A DNA stretch of 64,000 nucleotides from Macquaria australasica (Eukaryota; Chordata; Actinopteri; Centrarchiformes; Percichthyidae), in assembly GCA_005408345.1 (NCBI GenBank), contig SEMN01000125.1, forward strand, positions 1 through 64,000. Reading direction: 5' to 3'. Position numbers and translations under genes: made by a program. Below the pieces are notes generated by a model, which worked only from the letters and a program-made list of their open reading frames with translations, had not been told where the DNA came from and did not search any database. Below, piece after piece: positions 37,511 through 50,314 of this stretch. Each line of letters begins with the position of its first letter. Position 1 is the stretch's first letter.

Positions 37511-39954
37511 AAGACTCGGAAATATCAGCGAGCATTTCCAGATGAACCTAAAATCATGCTACAAGATGGAGCTGAGGGAGGGACTGCCCCAACACCAGCG
37601 ATAATGACTCATCTGTTCCTAGGCAGACTCATTACAACAGGATCAGCGAGATCCCACACTCCTAATCATCTCCCCTGTACAGCTCTTCCCTGCTGGGACT
37701 CTTGAGCCCGACTGCAGGGCAGAATGAGGACAGCAGGCACATCCATAGTGGGACCTTTATCACCTCTGAACAGCGTGAGTCCTCTAAAACTTTAAATACT
37801 GTCAAAGGAAGAGAGGAACATGAGCTACTGGGTGGCAGTTTAGTGTTTTCTCCTGAAAAAGTGAGTCAATACAGTCAAAACAATCCGTGCTGAGAGGTCA
37901 AAAGAAATCCAAAAGAAATTCTGACAATGGATATGGACACTGACATGAAGGTACAGAGGAAATGAGGAATCAACACTTAATGGTAAAACACAAAACTCCT
38001 CGTCTCCTACGCAGTACTGAGTTATCATCTAGTAAAAGTTCTGGTTATTAAAGATGGCTGATGCTGTGCCCGGTGGATTTTTTTATTGTTTTATGTCCAG
38101 TTATGTCAAAGACATTTACACATAAACAGGGAATGACATTTTATTTTTAACATGAAACAATTTCATGGTCTAGAAATGTACGTAAATCTCAATTTAGATA
38201 AATGTCAGCGGAGAATATTATGGTCAGTTTGTACAAATTGCAAATAATGGTGCAAGAGTGTTTTGGCAGGGAGTTGCATCCTGCTATTATGGATTTGTTC
38301 TTTACAGATACAGATAGACTCCCTGAGTTTGTCAAGATTATATTACTAACTCACTGGACTGAGTTGTAGAGTTGAAGACATTTCACCACTGATCAAACCA
38401 GAAAATGCTACATCTAAAGCCTGTTAATCCAAAATCTAGAAATGGGAAATTACATGAAATTTTTGTTCAAAGTTCAAATCATTAACTAAAAATCACCTGG
38501 CGAGATAATTGTGAAATCGTTGATACTGAACAGTGAGTCTATCAATCCATGAAGAAATATAAGGGTAATTCTGTAGTTTGAGACAAAAAGCACATTAATA
38601 TTACACCTTTAATTCAAGGTAAAACCAATCACAGTGCTTGAGTTTCATGCCTCCTCATGCCACAGATTTTCAGCTCTTGTAGAGCAGATTTTGCTGCTTC
38701 AGGTCAATTAGAAATAGGCACTTTTTCTATTTTCGGTTTGACTTCAGCCATTAAAAGTTAAGTCAGAAACCAGATGGCTCATCCACCATGATTTATACTT
38801 TTTCCCCCATTTTTTCTTTACTTCTGTCTTTCTCACAAACGCTTTAACACTAAAATCTTCTCTTTTGCCGCAGAGATGTTGAAATAATATAGTTACCAAA
38901 AACCAAGCCTATTTATGGCCTGTCCACAGGCAAGGTCAAACTAACCATCCCATCAGTCACATTAGTGTTGTCTGATGACTGTGTTTGTTTATTGCTAATT
39001 GTTGCCTGTTGCCAGTCTGTGTACACATCATTATTCTGCAGGGGTTCTGCCTCATCTGACTATTCATGAGTGAAGCATCTGTCAGAGCCAACACGATGCT
39101 TTTCTACTGATAGATGACTCACTGTGGGAGTGTGTGCGTGCATGTTTGTGTTTTCATTTGAAATATCAGGTGCATAATGTTTAACAGGTTTTCTGTTACT
39201 ATACACATTTTGTTTGTTTTTTTGTCTGCTACAGCATGCATATCTGCTCTGTCCTGAAAATAAATCTGAAACGAAAGGGAGGAATTATATTTTATAATTT
39301 TTGGTTTCATAGTGGCGCTCCCTAGTTCTCTGTCTGTGGAGAACTTGTTTCTTTACAGCCAATCAAATTGCTTCATTTTAAACAATATTATCATAAAGCA
39401 GTTACATCACAGTTCTACCATAGGCAGTTAAACTAACAGCCAGACAGGAACCGACTACACAACACAAGAACCATCAAGCAACCAACTACAACCAACTACA
39501 TCAGCTTTCCTTCTCATCTAACTTACAAACGTGAACACACGTCTTGTCCTGCACCTTAGCTTGTTGGACGAGCAACCAAATAAACATTCCCCGGGGGGAA
39601 AGTCCACTGCTAATGTCAGTTTGCAGGCTAGTTAGATAATTAGCACATGTCACTTCGGTCCATTTAGATGCTGGTGTGGTCCTTACTCTTCAATACCACT
39701 ACTAACAACACACTTGTCTGTCCATGGCTTGTAAGCTGCAGCGCAGGTTTGTTTGTCTCTCATTCCCCTGCCGGGGGTCAGCCTGCCAGCTGCTGTCAAT
39801 CAAGAACAGACACAAACACGCCGCTGAAACAAAAAGGAGCATTTCTGATATTTCCCCAAAGACCTTTTTCTTCCATTTAATAATAAAAAACTATTAATGA
39901 CTAGTGATTTTGAGTTGAGGGCAAAAAAATAGCTGACTCTCAACCCAAACGCTC
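37511..39954. other. Gene-free stretch
   Basis: Nothing recognised. AT-rich, with only short chance open frames. Confidence 0.5.
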
Positions 39955-40091
39955 CACACTCAAAGGGTTTTTTGGGGAGTTTTTCCTCACCCGGATCAAG
40001 TGCCTGAAGATAGAGGGTGTCGTATGCTGTACAGATTGTGAAGACCCTTGAGGCAAATTTGTAATTTGTACATAAAATTGACTTGACTTAA
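39955..40091 (+). mobile_element. LINE 3' end fragment with (TTGAC)n tail
   Basis: Contains GGGGAGTTTTTCCTCACCCG, GATAGAGGGTGTCGTATGCT, AAGACCCTTGAGGCAAATTT and the tail AAAATTGACTTGACTTA. This is the 3' UTR of a fish L2-like LINE related to, but different from, the one at 1-2085. Confidence 0.7.
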
Positions 40092-40093
40092 CT

Positions 40094-40128
40094 CACCTGC
40101 AAAACACCCCAGTAGTGTTTTGCAGGTG
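40094..40128. repeat. Perfect 14-bp inverted repeat with 7-nt loop
   Basis: CACCTGCAAAACAC, then CCCAGTA, then GTGTTTTGCAGGTG. It can form a hairpin in DNA or RNA, and sits two bases after the LINE tail. Confidence 0.9.
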
Positions 40129-40438
40129 GAAGCGAGAGGTCCCCAGTCTCCCTGTTCCAGGGAAGGTGGACACTGATCCATAGAGGGCACTACTGGCACC
40201 TCACCTGGGACCTTTTTGACTTGGTCAACCCTACCAGGAGCTGTTGCCCCCAGACAACACAGCTGGTATATAATATTATTGAACCAGCTCCAGTTGACAC
40301 CTGAATGCACCGAGTTGGCTCTACATTTGACATACTTTCTTAGACCTTAAAACCTAGTCCGGGTCAGCTACAATGTAGCCTCAGGTGACATATTGACCAA
40401 CCTGCATAGCCTCTCTTAATATCCAGAACTGTCACATA

Positions 40439-40620
40439 CCCCTTTTCCACCAACATGGAACGGGTTCCATACCAATTTGCGCACCTAATTTTGAACAGTT
40501 CGGAGCATTTCGATCAAAGATAAATTGGTTCAGAACCCAAAAAGTTGGTTCCCAACCAAACCAAAAAAATAGCAGGTTTTCCTCGACCTAAACCGTGACA
40601 TCATTAGTGGGCGTGTCCTA
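40439..40620 (+). repeat. Possible non-autonomous DNA transposon end
   Basis: CCCCTTTTCCACCAACATGG, GGTTCAGAACCCAAAAAGTT and the CpG-containing end resemble a hAT-like MITE class common in fishes. The opposite terminus was not found. Confidence 0.35.
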
Positions 40621-43600
40621 TTCTATAGGTTGGAAAGAGAGTATGGTGCGTCTTCTTATCATTAATAGTTGGTCCATGCTTGTTTTTTGGATAAAAACAA
40701 ATATCTGTAATAATAGAACTAAAGCTCTCAGGTAATCAATGCAATCCGCCATCTTGCTACTACTGTTTACTTCCATTGTGCATTGTGCAACGCCCTCCAT
40801 TGATGATGCAGATAAATGCTCCATCAAAGTGGACTGACAATGAAATCTCATTTCAAGGATCCAGAGTCAGTTCATTTCACTTCAGCAGGAGCTGTGTTTC
40901 CATCAGCACAGCTTAATTACGAACTGCCATGAGAGAAACAAGCAAAAGAAAATAGAAAGACCTTTACGCCTCAACGTGACATCACCAAAGCACATAATGA
41001 TGAATTATGAGTTGAAGAGAGAATGTCTTTTGACCACTTGTGAGAGGAGAGGAGCTGTAGGGAAAGTGTTACTGGCAATCCAGCACACATAACAATTTTT
41101 GATGTTTTGTGCCTTCTGTCTTCAGCTTGGGGAATTGGGAAAGAATTCTAATAATTACTCAAAGAAAACACGATGACGTCCAGTGTTCCAAGATGTGAAT
41201 TAAAAAGAGCCACCATCTGCCCTTGGAGCATATTTGGGCCCCAAACTCTGCACATCCCAGAGGAGTTTCCTTTCAGGAAAAGCTCCTATGGATCCTCCAG
41301 TCTTACCAAATTGTCAGTACTTAATGGAGAGACCACTGCTTTAAAACAAATAAAATGATCCATTGTGATTGGCCATGTAACCTCTATCATACCCATTATT
41401 AAAGGTAATAGATTTTCCCACATTCACTTCTTTGTTTCCATGTTCAACTTCAACCACAAAAATAAAAGTTGGCTGCCCTGCCCTTACCAAACTGAGCATG
41501 ACGTCGCCCACTTGACCATGCTTTGCACCCTATGACTTGATTCAAGAAATGTTCGGCCATGGTGTCTATTAGATCTTTCATGTTTCTGTTTGTTTGGTGT
41601 AAACCAAAGAAAAATTGGTACAGCATTTGCAGCGATAGCCATCGGATCGCCAGCCTCACAAAGTCAAACCCTGAAAATCAGAAAAGGAAGAAAACGCTAC
41701 AGAACCAGTCACACTGTGTAATGACACTATAGCAGCAGTTGGTCCCTGACAACACTACTTAAGAGTGGCAGCCTCCAAGTGATGTCAGTCAAACCTCATG
41801 CACAGCAGGGAGATGACATCAGTGATTAGGTAATAGTCAGTTAGATTCTCCATTGGTTACGGTGGATTGGACTACATTTACCAAGGGACCTGGCCTGCAG
41901 CTTTCCCACAGTAACACTGCTAGCACATGCCCTGTATGTGTTTGGGTATTCACACACACAATGTGAGCAATATACTGTATACACACAAACACACCATGCA
42001 CATTAACACACTCCAGACTGAAGACACACACAAACCCATCACCCTTACACACACACTAATATTCCACTTCTCTGGTAATTGGACACCTGCTTTCTCCTGC
42101 TCTGACTGACAGGCAGCAGTAGAGAGTCCAGATCCAGTCCCAGCTCTTCCTAATTGGATTTGTGAGGCATCCTGCCACAGGCCTCTAATAGCCTCTTGTA
42201 AGCCGCCTCGGGCCTGTTGTGGACCACTTCCTCCCTGTGCTGAGAATAAGGGACCTCCTGAAAGGCATTTTTGGCTGCACACCCTGATTCCTCAGAGATA
42301 TTAGGCACTTGTAGATTTTGAGAGACTTTGACAACAATGTCAGAACAACAGGACATATGCTAGGAAAAAGGAACAAAAAGGGTTACAAGGTTGCAGCATT
42401 AGGAAGGCCGAGCCACTGCTGACTGATAGTGGTTTCAAATTTTGGAACATTTTTTCAACTGACTTCCCGTACGAGCCAGTGTTTAACTTTCAAACCCACA
42501 TCAGGAAAACAAAATTCCGTGCATTCACCTTTAGAGGCCACAGTGGGATTTTTTTTTAATGTTAGGCAGGTTTGGATAATTTTGCTGACATGTTAGCTTG
42601 TTTACAGCTTGTCTGATTATCGGACTTCTCGTGTTTCTTGCCCCATCAGACTTTGATGTAGCTGTGTCGCCGTGATCAACAACAAACATCAGCCAAAATT
42701 ACAAAAACAAGAAAAGTTGTAATAAAACTGAATTATCCTTTCAGGTGCATTACACATCTTTTTGCAATATCTCTTGCAAAACTTAGTACAATGCCACAAT
42801 GATGGATTAACATAATTCTTTTTACTTGGACTAAATACACTGATACTGTGTCATTGTTTAACATGATGTAATAATAAATTATGAATTACGTAAAAAACAC
42901 AAACTAATAAATTCTCATGTCAAGGGAAATTTCTAAAAGAAAGGAGAAATCTTTATGTATTTGTAATCTTTATATTTAGGATCTACTGGAGCTAAATGCA
43001 CTGTGAATAACTTCGGTACATATTTTAAATGTAGAGAATACATAAGGAAATAGTATCGCAAAGGTAAGAAAAGTGAGAGTATTTCATAAAAATAATTAAC
43101 CCTGACCAAAAATATAGAGAGAAGGTTTCAATGTAATGATAAAAGATCTTATAAATAGTTAGTAGATGTGAAACAAGGTGATTTTTGCACATTAAAGCAT
43201 ACACATGGTTTGCAGTTAGACTCCCAGAAAGAAAATACAAACCTGGAAATGTGTATTGTAATATGGACTCTTTTAAAGTGAAGACATGTTTCTAGAAAAT
43301 CCTCTACTGGGACTTCTAGTGATGAGATTCGGTGACTACAATCAGTTAATTTATACAGCAATTTATAAAGTTTAACCAAAACCATAGCACAACATCAAGT
43401 AAATTAAATGTAGATAACATTCAAATTATTATGTTCTGAGTTCTGTGGATTTAATCTGGCAACAGTTAAATGACCTTTGCACACTGACTGATTTCATTTA
43501 TGTTGCAGGCGTCAAGTCTTACACTGTACCTGCACCACAGCAAACCACTAGAGGGCTGTAAAGGGAAAACTATCTACATCTTTGGACTTTCAGTTTGGAT

Positions 43601-44792
43601 TAGCAAATGTTTCACTGCTGCTTTCCAGAACTGGGAATAAGACAAGAGGAGCTTGTCCCTTCCCCCTGCTCTGCCATGTCACACCAATGTACAACAGAAC
43701 TGCACAAGGATCAGGAAAACGGCGTTTTCAGTTTTTTATCATGAAAGAAGAGTGCAGTGCAATGGTCGGTGGAAGATGTTTTTATATTTCAATCAGAGTA
43801 GTTGTAAGTCCTTTGAGGTAGTTCCAAATGTTTACTATTATCCAAGTTTAAAGACTTCATATAGAGAGCTGCAAGTTCAGATAAAGTCTTTTATGTCTCT
43901 GAACACAGAAACCTCTTAGTAGTGTTTTTTACACAGCTGAGACCAAGTTCCTTTAATGCAGTTTAATCACAATAAAATACATAATGTTGAGCAGCTTGCT
44001 TCTTGGTGTATATACAGATGGTATGAATAAGTCTTGCAAATGCTGCAAAAAGAAAAAACAACAGTACTATCATCAGTAACTGAAGCAGAAACTTGCATAT
44101 AAATGTAATGTGTTCTACAGTGAACTGCAGCGAGGCAAGTATTAATGTTCTCCAAAACACGGCGAACATGAAGTTCTTTGTTTTATTACATTCATTTTCT
44201 TACGTCAGCCAATCTGTGAGTCATAGGCCTAATAACTGATTACACGTCTGCCTGCTGCGGACTTATTTATATTTTGTTGTTGCAGGATTTCAGCGGAACA
44301 AAAGTGATCACGTTTGTGCTTTCAGGCCTCAAGTCAGGTCAAGTCTTACAGAAGAGAACATCAAGTCCTCATTTCTGACTTGTTTTTTTATTTCAGTCCG
44401 TTTTATTGATGTAAATTAATAAAACACTTTATATATTTGCACAGTATTCGTAGGAACAGCATCCTTAATTCATGAAGTTTGCTGAATTCACAAATCTCCT
44501 CTAAAGAAACACAAATCGGTATATAAGAATATTACACTGAGCCAGGGAAAGGGCTTATGAGAAATAACTGTCCTTACAGAAAAAAAAAAGAAGATGGACT
44601 GGTGGTGAGCTGGTCAATTCATTCCAGAGGAGAAGAAGAAGTAGAACATCAGTGTTGAGTGATTAGAATAAAAACAGTGGGCAGACAGCAAGTGTAGATC
44701 TCTGCTGTGGAACATACGTGACCACCGACTCCATTTTTCAGCCGCCTTCTGCCAGAACGTTTGATCTGGCTCTATTTTTTCATGTCAACAGC

Positions 44793-44794
<2 letters not shown>
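40621..44794. other. Gene-free stretch
   Basis: No exon or RNA gene recognised. CA-rich low-complexity sequence occurs at 41,945-42,055. Confidence 0.5.
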
Positions 44795-44832
<38 letters not shown>

Positions 44833-44851
44833 CGTGTGTGTGTGTGTGTGA

Positions 44852-44906
<55 letters not shown>
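44795..44906. repeat. Compound (TG)n-(TG)n-(CA)n microsatellite, self-complementary
   Basis: About 18 TG units, AACG, about 8 TG units, AATA, then about 26 CA units. Because CA is the complement of TG, the tract is a ~110-bp imperfect palindrome. Confidence 0.97.
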
Positions 44907-44908
<2 letters not shown>

Positions 44909-45052
44909 CCTGTCCTCCCCCACGTGAGGTAGTGCGGGAAGTAGGGAGGCAGGGGAGGGAAGCTCTTATATTAATGGCTGCGGTTAACCTGAGAGGGTCA
45001 AACCCATTGGAGCTGTTGATGGATCTGGTCTGCAGGAGCTTTCTCTCACCCA

Positions 45053-45072
45053 CTCTCTCTCTCTCTCTCTCT
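45053..45072. repeat. (CT)10 microsatellite
   Basis: Uninterrupted CT units. Confidence 0.9.
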
Positions 45073-47377
45073 GTGTGTATCAAACACACACACTTACACA
45101 TGTGAGCTGGCCTGGTTGCATGACCATCAGTCTCTGATTGTCGAGTCACAATGTGGTGATCACTGCCGTGCAGAGAGATGAAGATGACGGGGACGGGAGG
45201 GCAGCGGGGACGCAGAGATGGTGGAAAAAAAGATGATGGATATGAAAGAGCATATTGGAGTTTTAGTTACAGGCATGTTTATCAGAGGCAGAGGAGGAAG
45301 AAATCATGTCACTGGAAGAGGTAAACCACAGTGGGTGGAGCTACAAAACCAGTGTTTGTGAGCTGGCAAAAAAGAAGGAACTCTGGTCAAATTAGAAAAT
45401 GTAATGAATCCATGAGCATGCTATTTGAGCTCACCTACAGTATACAACTGAAGGCTATAACCAGTGGATGGTCAGAAAGTATAAAACCATACAAATACCA
45501 TGTATGACTAGACTTCATTTTCTTATTTCCAAAATCTCTAAGTTGCATAAAATTCGCTTTTCCTTATTGTCACGTCTTTTCCTCTGGGCTTTCGTGTAAT
45601 TCACTGTTGGTAAAGGTCTTCCAACTGGAGCCTCACAAAAATGTCCTCATACCTAAACAACAATAAAGGTCGCTTGTCAATGCCTTCCAAAACGAGCCAT
45701 ATGACTGCAATAAAAACAATTAGCCTGATATCAATGTTTCCGATTTGCAGTTAAGTCTGGCCAGCTAAAACTACTCACGTAACCAATGTTTACTGTTGGT
45801 AGGAGACAGACTGCAAACTATGGTCTCTGGTGTCAAAGTCAGATCATTTCTTCACCCAACCTTTGACCTTGACATCCCACCCTAAGAGGTTTGGTGGGCC
45901 TTAGGCCTTTGCTTCTCAGACACAGCAGTTATTATTCTCATGGCCACAAGAGTTAGCTCGTCAGGAAAACCTAAACGTAGGTGGTTTTAAGTGTCTGAAT
46001 GAACGAAAGATGTTGATAGGTTCTGGCGCAAAAGCAAAAGTCATGAGTGACATGACATGCAGTACATACATTGATTTAGTTTTAGTGGTTGGTTAGGGGG
46101 GTTTTTAAAATTTGTTGTAACTAATGCAGAATACTACAACACAAATTCCATCCATTGACAGTTTTCTCTGACATTTTGTCCTACCTTGTACGCTTGCAAA
46201 TGGGTTATGGTTATAGCTTGCCTATAAACATACAATGCTGTGTGATTATTCAACAAGGTAGCACAAACCAAGGACAGCTTGACACATATTTCCATTAACA
46301 ATGTATGGCAGTGTAACATCAATAGTTTTCCTGTATTGAAGATGTATAGTATTTGAAGATGGAGAAGCGTTAAAGATTTTTCTCATGTGCCAATTGTAAT
46401 GTTTACAAGATTCGGTACACCAGAATAAATGTTTTAATGCTTCAAATCAAATCCAACGTAATATTTAAAGACTGGATTACCAACATGGCAAAAGTGGGCC
46501 CAAAAGTCCCACATTCACTGCATGTCAGTGGATTTTGGTAATTTAAAATAATAGTATTGTGTCTCTGTCTTATAGAGGGGCCCTGTGCCAAAAGTTTGAA
46601 GACCTTTATTATTTTAGTTTACTATATGTGTTTATAGATAACATTTTAGTAGATAACAACATGTTATTTAATCCAATTACCGCAAAAACACTGACACACT
46701 TATACTTAAAGTAATATTATTCCAGCACAGGGGCACAGGTCTCTGGGTTTCTGGACATATATGATGCCATGAATAGTGACCTCTTTGAACTGTACTTAAT
46801 GGGAACTTGGAGGAAACAAGGTACATACACAATGCCCAGAGGGTTGGAGGATCAACAGAGGCCCAAAAAAGTACCAAGAAACACCTCACTGCAACATCAG
46901 GGAACACATCCAACACAGTTTCCATGGACACTTCAGGATCAAAGCCTCTCTGTTATGATGCGTGCAGATAACGCACTTGGGTTTGTACTTTTGAATAGCA
47001 GTAACCAGGAAGTACCCCAAGGAAACAAACTTGTTTCCAAAGCGAAGCATCTGACACAAGTTACAGTCCTAATTGAATCAAGCCTACCGTTCCTATAGAA
47101 AGGGTTTCCCTGAGATGCTATCCACCGCCGACTGTGATCTCAGAGCAAAACAAAGGGATGATGTCAGTAAGGAAACAGAAGAGAAAGAAGAAGACATGCT
47201 CCCAATTACATGACAGTGTCATAGATTAAAGAACACGTAATGCATGTTTTAGGCAAAACGTGTAGTGTTGGGGCTTCGTGGAAACGGCTACTATTGAAGA
47301 ATGAAGAGATTAACTGTGTTTAATGGGCTGACATGACTGTTTCCAAACTACAAAGGTCAGGCCTAAGTTTGGATGGA
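45073..47377. other. Gene-free stretch
   Basis: Nothing recognised. A 109-codon open frame at 46769-47098 shows no domain or splice context. Confidence 0.5.
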
Positions 47378-47875
47378 GTTTAAAGGATAAGGTTGGTTAT
47401 ATTGTATATTTATATATATTTTTCTTGTCGTCAACCAAACCCATGTAAAGACCAAGTCAAACAATAAATTATCCTTCTAACAAGTATTGTCTGTGTACCT
47501 AAAGCCTGATATATCTTATCCCTTTGTGCCATAGAGCTCCATTTTTGTCCAAAAACTATTAAAAACGAGTCACACTGTTGCACTGGCTGACATGTTCCTT
47601 CATTAACATGAACAAGAGAAGTGCAGTTTATTTTTAATTGATCCCACATACACCGTCTTACCCTAAGTTCTCGGTAGAACACCAAATGTGTGTTAATCTG
47701 CCGCTGAAAATAGTCACCAACAAATTCACTTTTTTAAAAGTAAAATGAAATATTTGTGACCCCAAGATTCACATCTTCAGTAGGAACCAATGGGCTTGGA
47801 GCTGAGCACCTTTTGGTCTTCATGGGGTTGCTGACAGTAAGAAAATTATAAAATAACAGCCTTATCCTTTAAAGT
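47378..47875 (-). mobile_element. MITE-like element, family D copy 2
   Basis: Ends GTTTAAAGGATAAGGTTGGT and AACAGCCTTATCCTTTAAAG are inverted repeats. The interior is the reverse complement of the family (GACATGTTCCTTCATTAACA, TGTGCCATAGAGCTCCATTT, TTAATCTGCCGCTGAAAATA). About 2.1 kb beyond the alx1 stop. Confidence 0.85.
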
Positions 47876-48380
47876 GCAGCAGTATAGTTACTCAACAGAC
47901 AGAAGATAAATCAAGAATTTTGATGATTGATTAATCATGCGTGTCATTTATCCTGCAAAAATGCTGGTTTTAGCTTCTAAAATGTAAGGATTTTCTGTTT
48001 TACTTTGTTTTATATCATTAATTGAAAGTTTTGGGGTTTTGGACAGTAGGTTGAGCAAAACAAGCAATTTTAAGACTTTGGACACCAAGAACTTGATTGA
48101 TATTTTTCAGAATTTTCTGACATTTCATAGACAAAACAGTAATTACCAATTCAATTAATAAAAAATAACTGACCGTTTAATAAACAATAAGTAGTTGCAG
48201 GGGTGTAGTAATGAGCCACTGCTTGTAATGTTTTATGAATGAAGAGAGTTATACCTCACAAGCAATAAGATACCTGCTGAAGATCTGTGGGGGGTTTTTT
48301 GGTACTGTTTTAGTTAAATGTTTTTTTTCTCTTAAATATATAACTTCAATAAACTCTTAAAAGTGTATGATTTTAATAGT

Positions 48381-48932
48381 CTTAAAAGATAAAGCTTATG
48401 TTATTCTATACTTTTCTTATTGTCCACAAATTCCACTAAAAGACCAAAAACCAAAACCAACAGTGCATTAGTCCACCTCTAATTACTACTGAAGAAGTAC
48501 ATTTTTAAAAACAGGTCACAAATAAAAAGTTTAATTTTTTAAAAAGTCTAAGTAATTTCTTTAAACAGCTGAGCACTGTAGTTTTTAGCAAATGTTAATC
48601 AAAGATAGTCAATAGCGTTTTTGTTTGGGGACTATTTTCAGCTGCAGATTAATACACATTTGGTGTTGTAGTTATGGCAGGGTGGTGTATTTGGGATCAA
48701 TTCAAAATAAACTGCCCCATTTCCATGTTAATGAAGGAACATGTCACCCAGTGCAGAAGCGGCTCATTGATGTGTTTTTAATAGCTTTTGGACAATGGAG
48801 CTCTATGGCACAGAGGAAGAAGATATATCAGGCTTCATGATCACAGATCAATTCATATTGGTTTTGGTCTTTTCATGAGGTTTGCTGACAATAAGAAAAA
48901 TATAGAACTTTTACCAGACTTATCCTTTAAAC
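48381..48932 (+). mobile_element. MITE-like element, family D copy 3
   Basis: Interior landmarks GGGACTATTTTCAGCTGCAG, TTAATGAAGGAACATGTCAC and GAGCTCTATGGCACAGAGGA match copies 1 and 2. The right end ACCAGACTTATCCTTTAAAC is intact, while the left end (TCTTAAAAGATAAAGCTTAT) is degraded. It is inverted relative to copy 2, 505 bp away. Confidence 0.82.
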
Positions 48933-48987
48933 ACTGTAATTTAAAAATAAATAAATGTGCAGTCATGCTGGAATCAAGTGACATTCA

Positions 48988-48993
48988 TTTATT
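48988..48993 (-). terminator. alx1: candidate distal polyadenylation signal for alx1 (AATAAA)
   Basis: Canonical AATAAA on the minus strand about 0.98 kb 3' of the alx1 stop, just before the dispersed repeat copy at 48381-48932. It is a candidate end of a longer 3' UTR; no transcript evidence is available. Confidence 0.3.
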
Positions 48994-49859
48994 ATGCTTC
49001 CACCAGATAAATTTACAACACAAACAATTTTAAAACCTGCTCTGCCTGCGTCGTGTACCTGTGATACAGAACGGAGGCAGACGACAGAGATTACAGAGCT
49101 TTGCTGCAAAGCACACAGACACGTCGGTGCGTCAAGTCAGTTTGTCTCCACGCTGCTCATCTTCAGTCCTGAGCTGGAACGAGGGAGGAAGATGAAAGGC
49201 GCAGCTAAAGAAGGCTTATTCACAGTGCTTAGAAATGCTGTAGTGGTTTGGGACCCCCTCCCTCTGGATCCACATGTACCCACACTGGGATCGAATCCCG
49301 CTTAAGCCTCTTGCTTCACCTCCCTTTCAAACTTCTTTCTGTCTCGATAAAGAGGAAACACTGAGGACTTCCCGACCCATATTAAGAAACAACAACAAAG
49401 AAAGCTTATTCATACCGCAGCTCTGGACATTACCCTGAAAGTCTGATTGATATGAATGTATTGCTTTAGTTAAGCTGCATGACGGTCTAGATCATGTCCA
49501 CCTTTCAGAAAAGTGTCTTTGACCACTTGATTGTCTAAGTATTTTAATGATAGTACCAGTCCACTCTGCTGTAGATCTGCCTTACGGCTATTTAATTTTT
49601 TTTGGTTACTAGCTTGAGCTTATTGACTTGCAACTTTTAGAAAATGCAGAGAACCACAAATCATGACACATTTTCCATTTACATACTTTATCCAGACCTT
49701 ATTTTCTTGACTCGCCGATGTAAATAGCAGGGCAGTATGATTGGGAAATTGGCCAGATCACTCCATAGCTGATTTCATTCACAACAACAAATAAGTGACT
49801 AGTCTGTAGATGACAAAAAATGTTGTTAAATCTGTACTGTGAGTGACAAACCGCTTGTT

Positions 49860-49865
49860 TTTAAT
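49860..49865 (-). terminator. alx1: candidate polyadenylation signal for alx1 (ATTAAA)
   Basis: ATTAAA on the minus strand about 110 nt after the stop codon. Other possible signals lie further on, including a canonical AATAAA at 48993-48988, about 980 nt after the stop. Which one is used cannot be decided from sequence. Confidence 0.3.
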
Positions 49866-49975
49866 ATGATTTCAGACTCTTTGGGCAATTCCCACACTTT
49901 GTAAAAACTGGAAATTCTAAAAATTATTTTTCCAAACATTATCCAGACTTTCCAGACATGCAGAGGAACCCAGAT

Positions 49976-50314
49976 TCACATGGCCCACGAGATGTTGGCC
50001 GTGTGCTCCTTGGCCTTCATGCGCAGCACGGCGATGCTGGACGAGCGCCTCTCGAACTCGGGCTTGGTCTCGAAGGCGTGGTGACCGTTGGCAGGCGTGA
50101 GGAGGGAGTCTGCGCTGAAGAAGTTGTTGAGGGAGACATGGCCGAACTGGTTCTGCTGATTGGGGAAGCCCACGTAGCCGTGGTCGGCGGCACCGGCAGC
50201 CGAACGAGGGGAGTGCGAGTAGGAAGTGACGCAGGGAGGGGAGCCTCGGGGCAGCATGCAGGAGGAAACCACAGAGCCGCCGGGAGCAGGGCTTGGCCAC
50301 AGGTTGTTAGGAAT
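49976..50314 (-). CDS. alx1: alx1 coding exon 4 (transactivation region and OAR motif)
   Basis: 339 nt including a TGA stop at 49978-49976, 112 codons. The acceptor reads TTCCACCCAACAG|ATTCCT. The product starts IPNNLWPSPAPGGSVVSSCM and ends in the OAR/aristaless tail at about residues 297-314, then TANISWAM. An alanine/glycine-rich insertion (SAAGAADHGYVG) replaces a shorter stretch in mammals. The local GC content is far above the surrounding DNA, as expected for a constrained coding exon. Confidence 0.96.
   Translation of the reverse strand: MPNNLWPSPAPGGSVVSSCMLPRGSPPCVTSYSHSPRSAAGAADHGYVGFPNQQNQFGHVSLNNFFSADSLLTPANGHHAFETKPEFERRSSSIAVLRMKAKEHTANISWAM

Larger units (their letters stand above)
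48933..49975 (-). other. alx1 3' flank / probable 3' UTR
   Basis: Non-coding sequence directly after the alx1 stop. A long 3' UTR is expected for this gene class. It holds several ATTAAA and one AATAAA signal on the minus strand. A B-box-like GGATCGAATCC occurs near 49,289 without a tRNA structure. Confidence 0.45.

Noticed and set aside
44761..45149. Frames of 114-125 codons across 44.8-45.1 kb
   Set aside because: They are mostly translations of TG/CA and CT microsatellites.
49280..49300. B-box-like GGATCGAATCC as part of a tRNA gene
   Set aside because: No A box at the right distance and no cloverleaf pairing found.
2086..49975. rassf9, expected neighbour on the 3' side of alx1
   Set aside because: Its large coding exon would give a long open frame; none is present, so it must lie outside the window.
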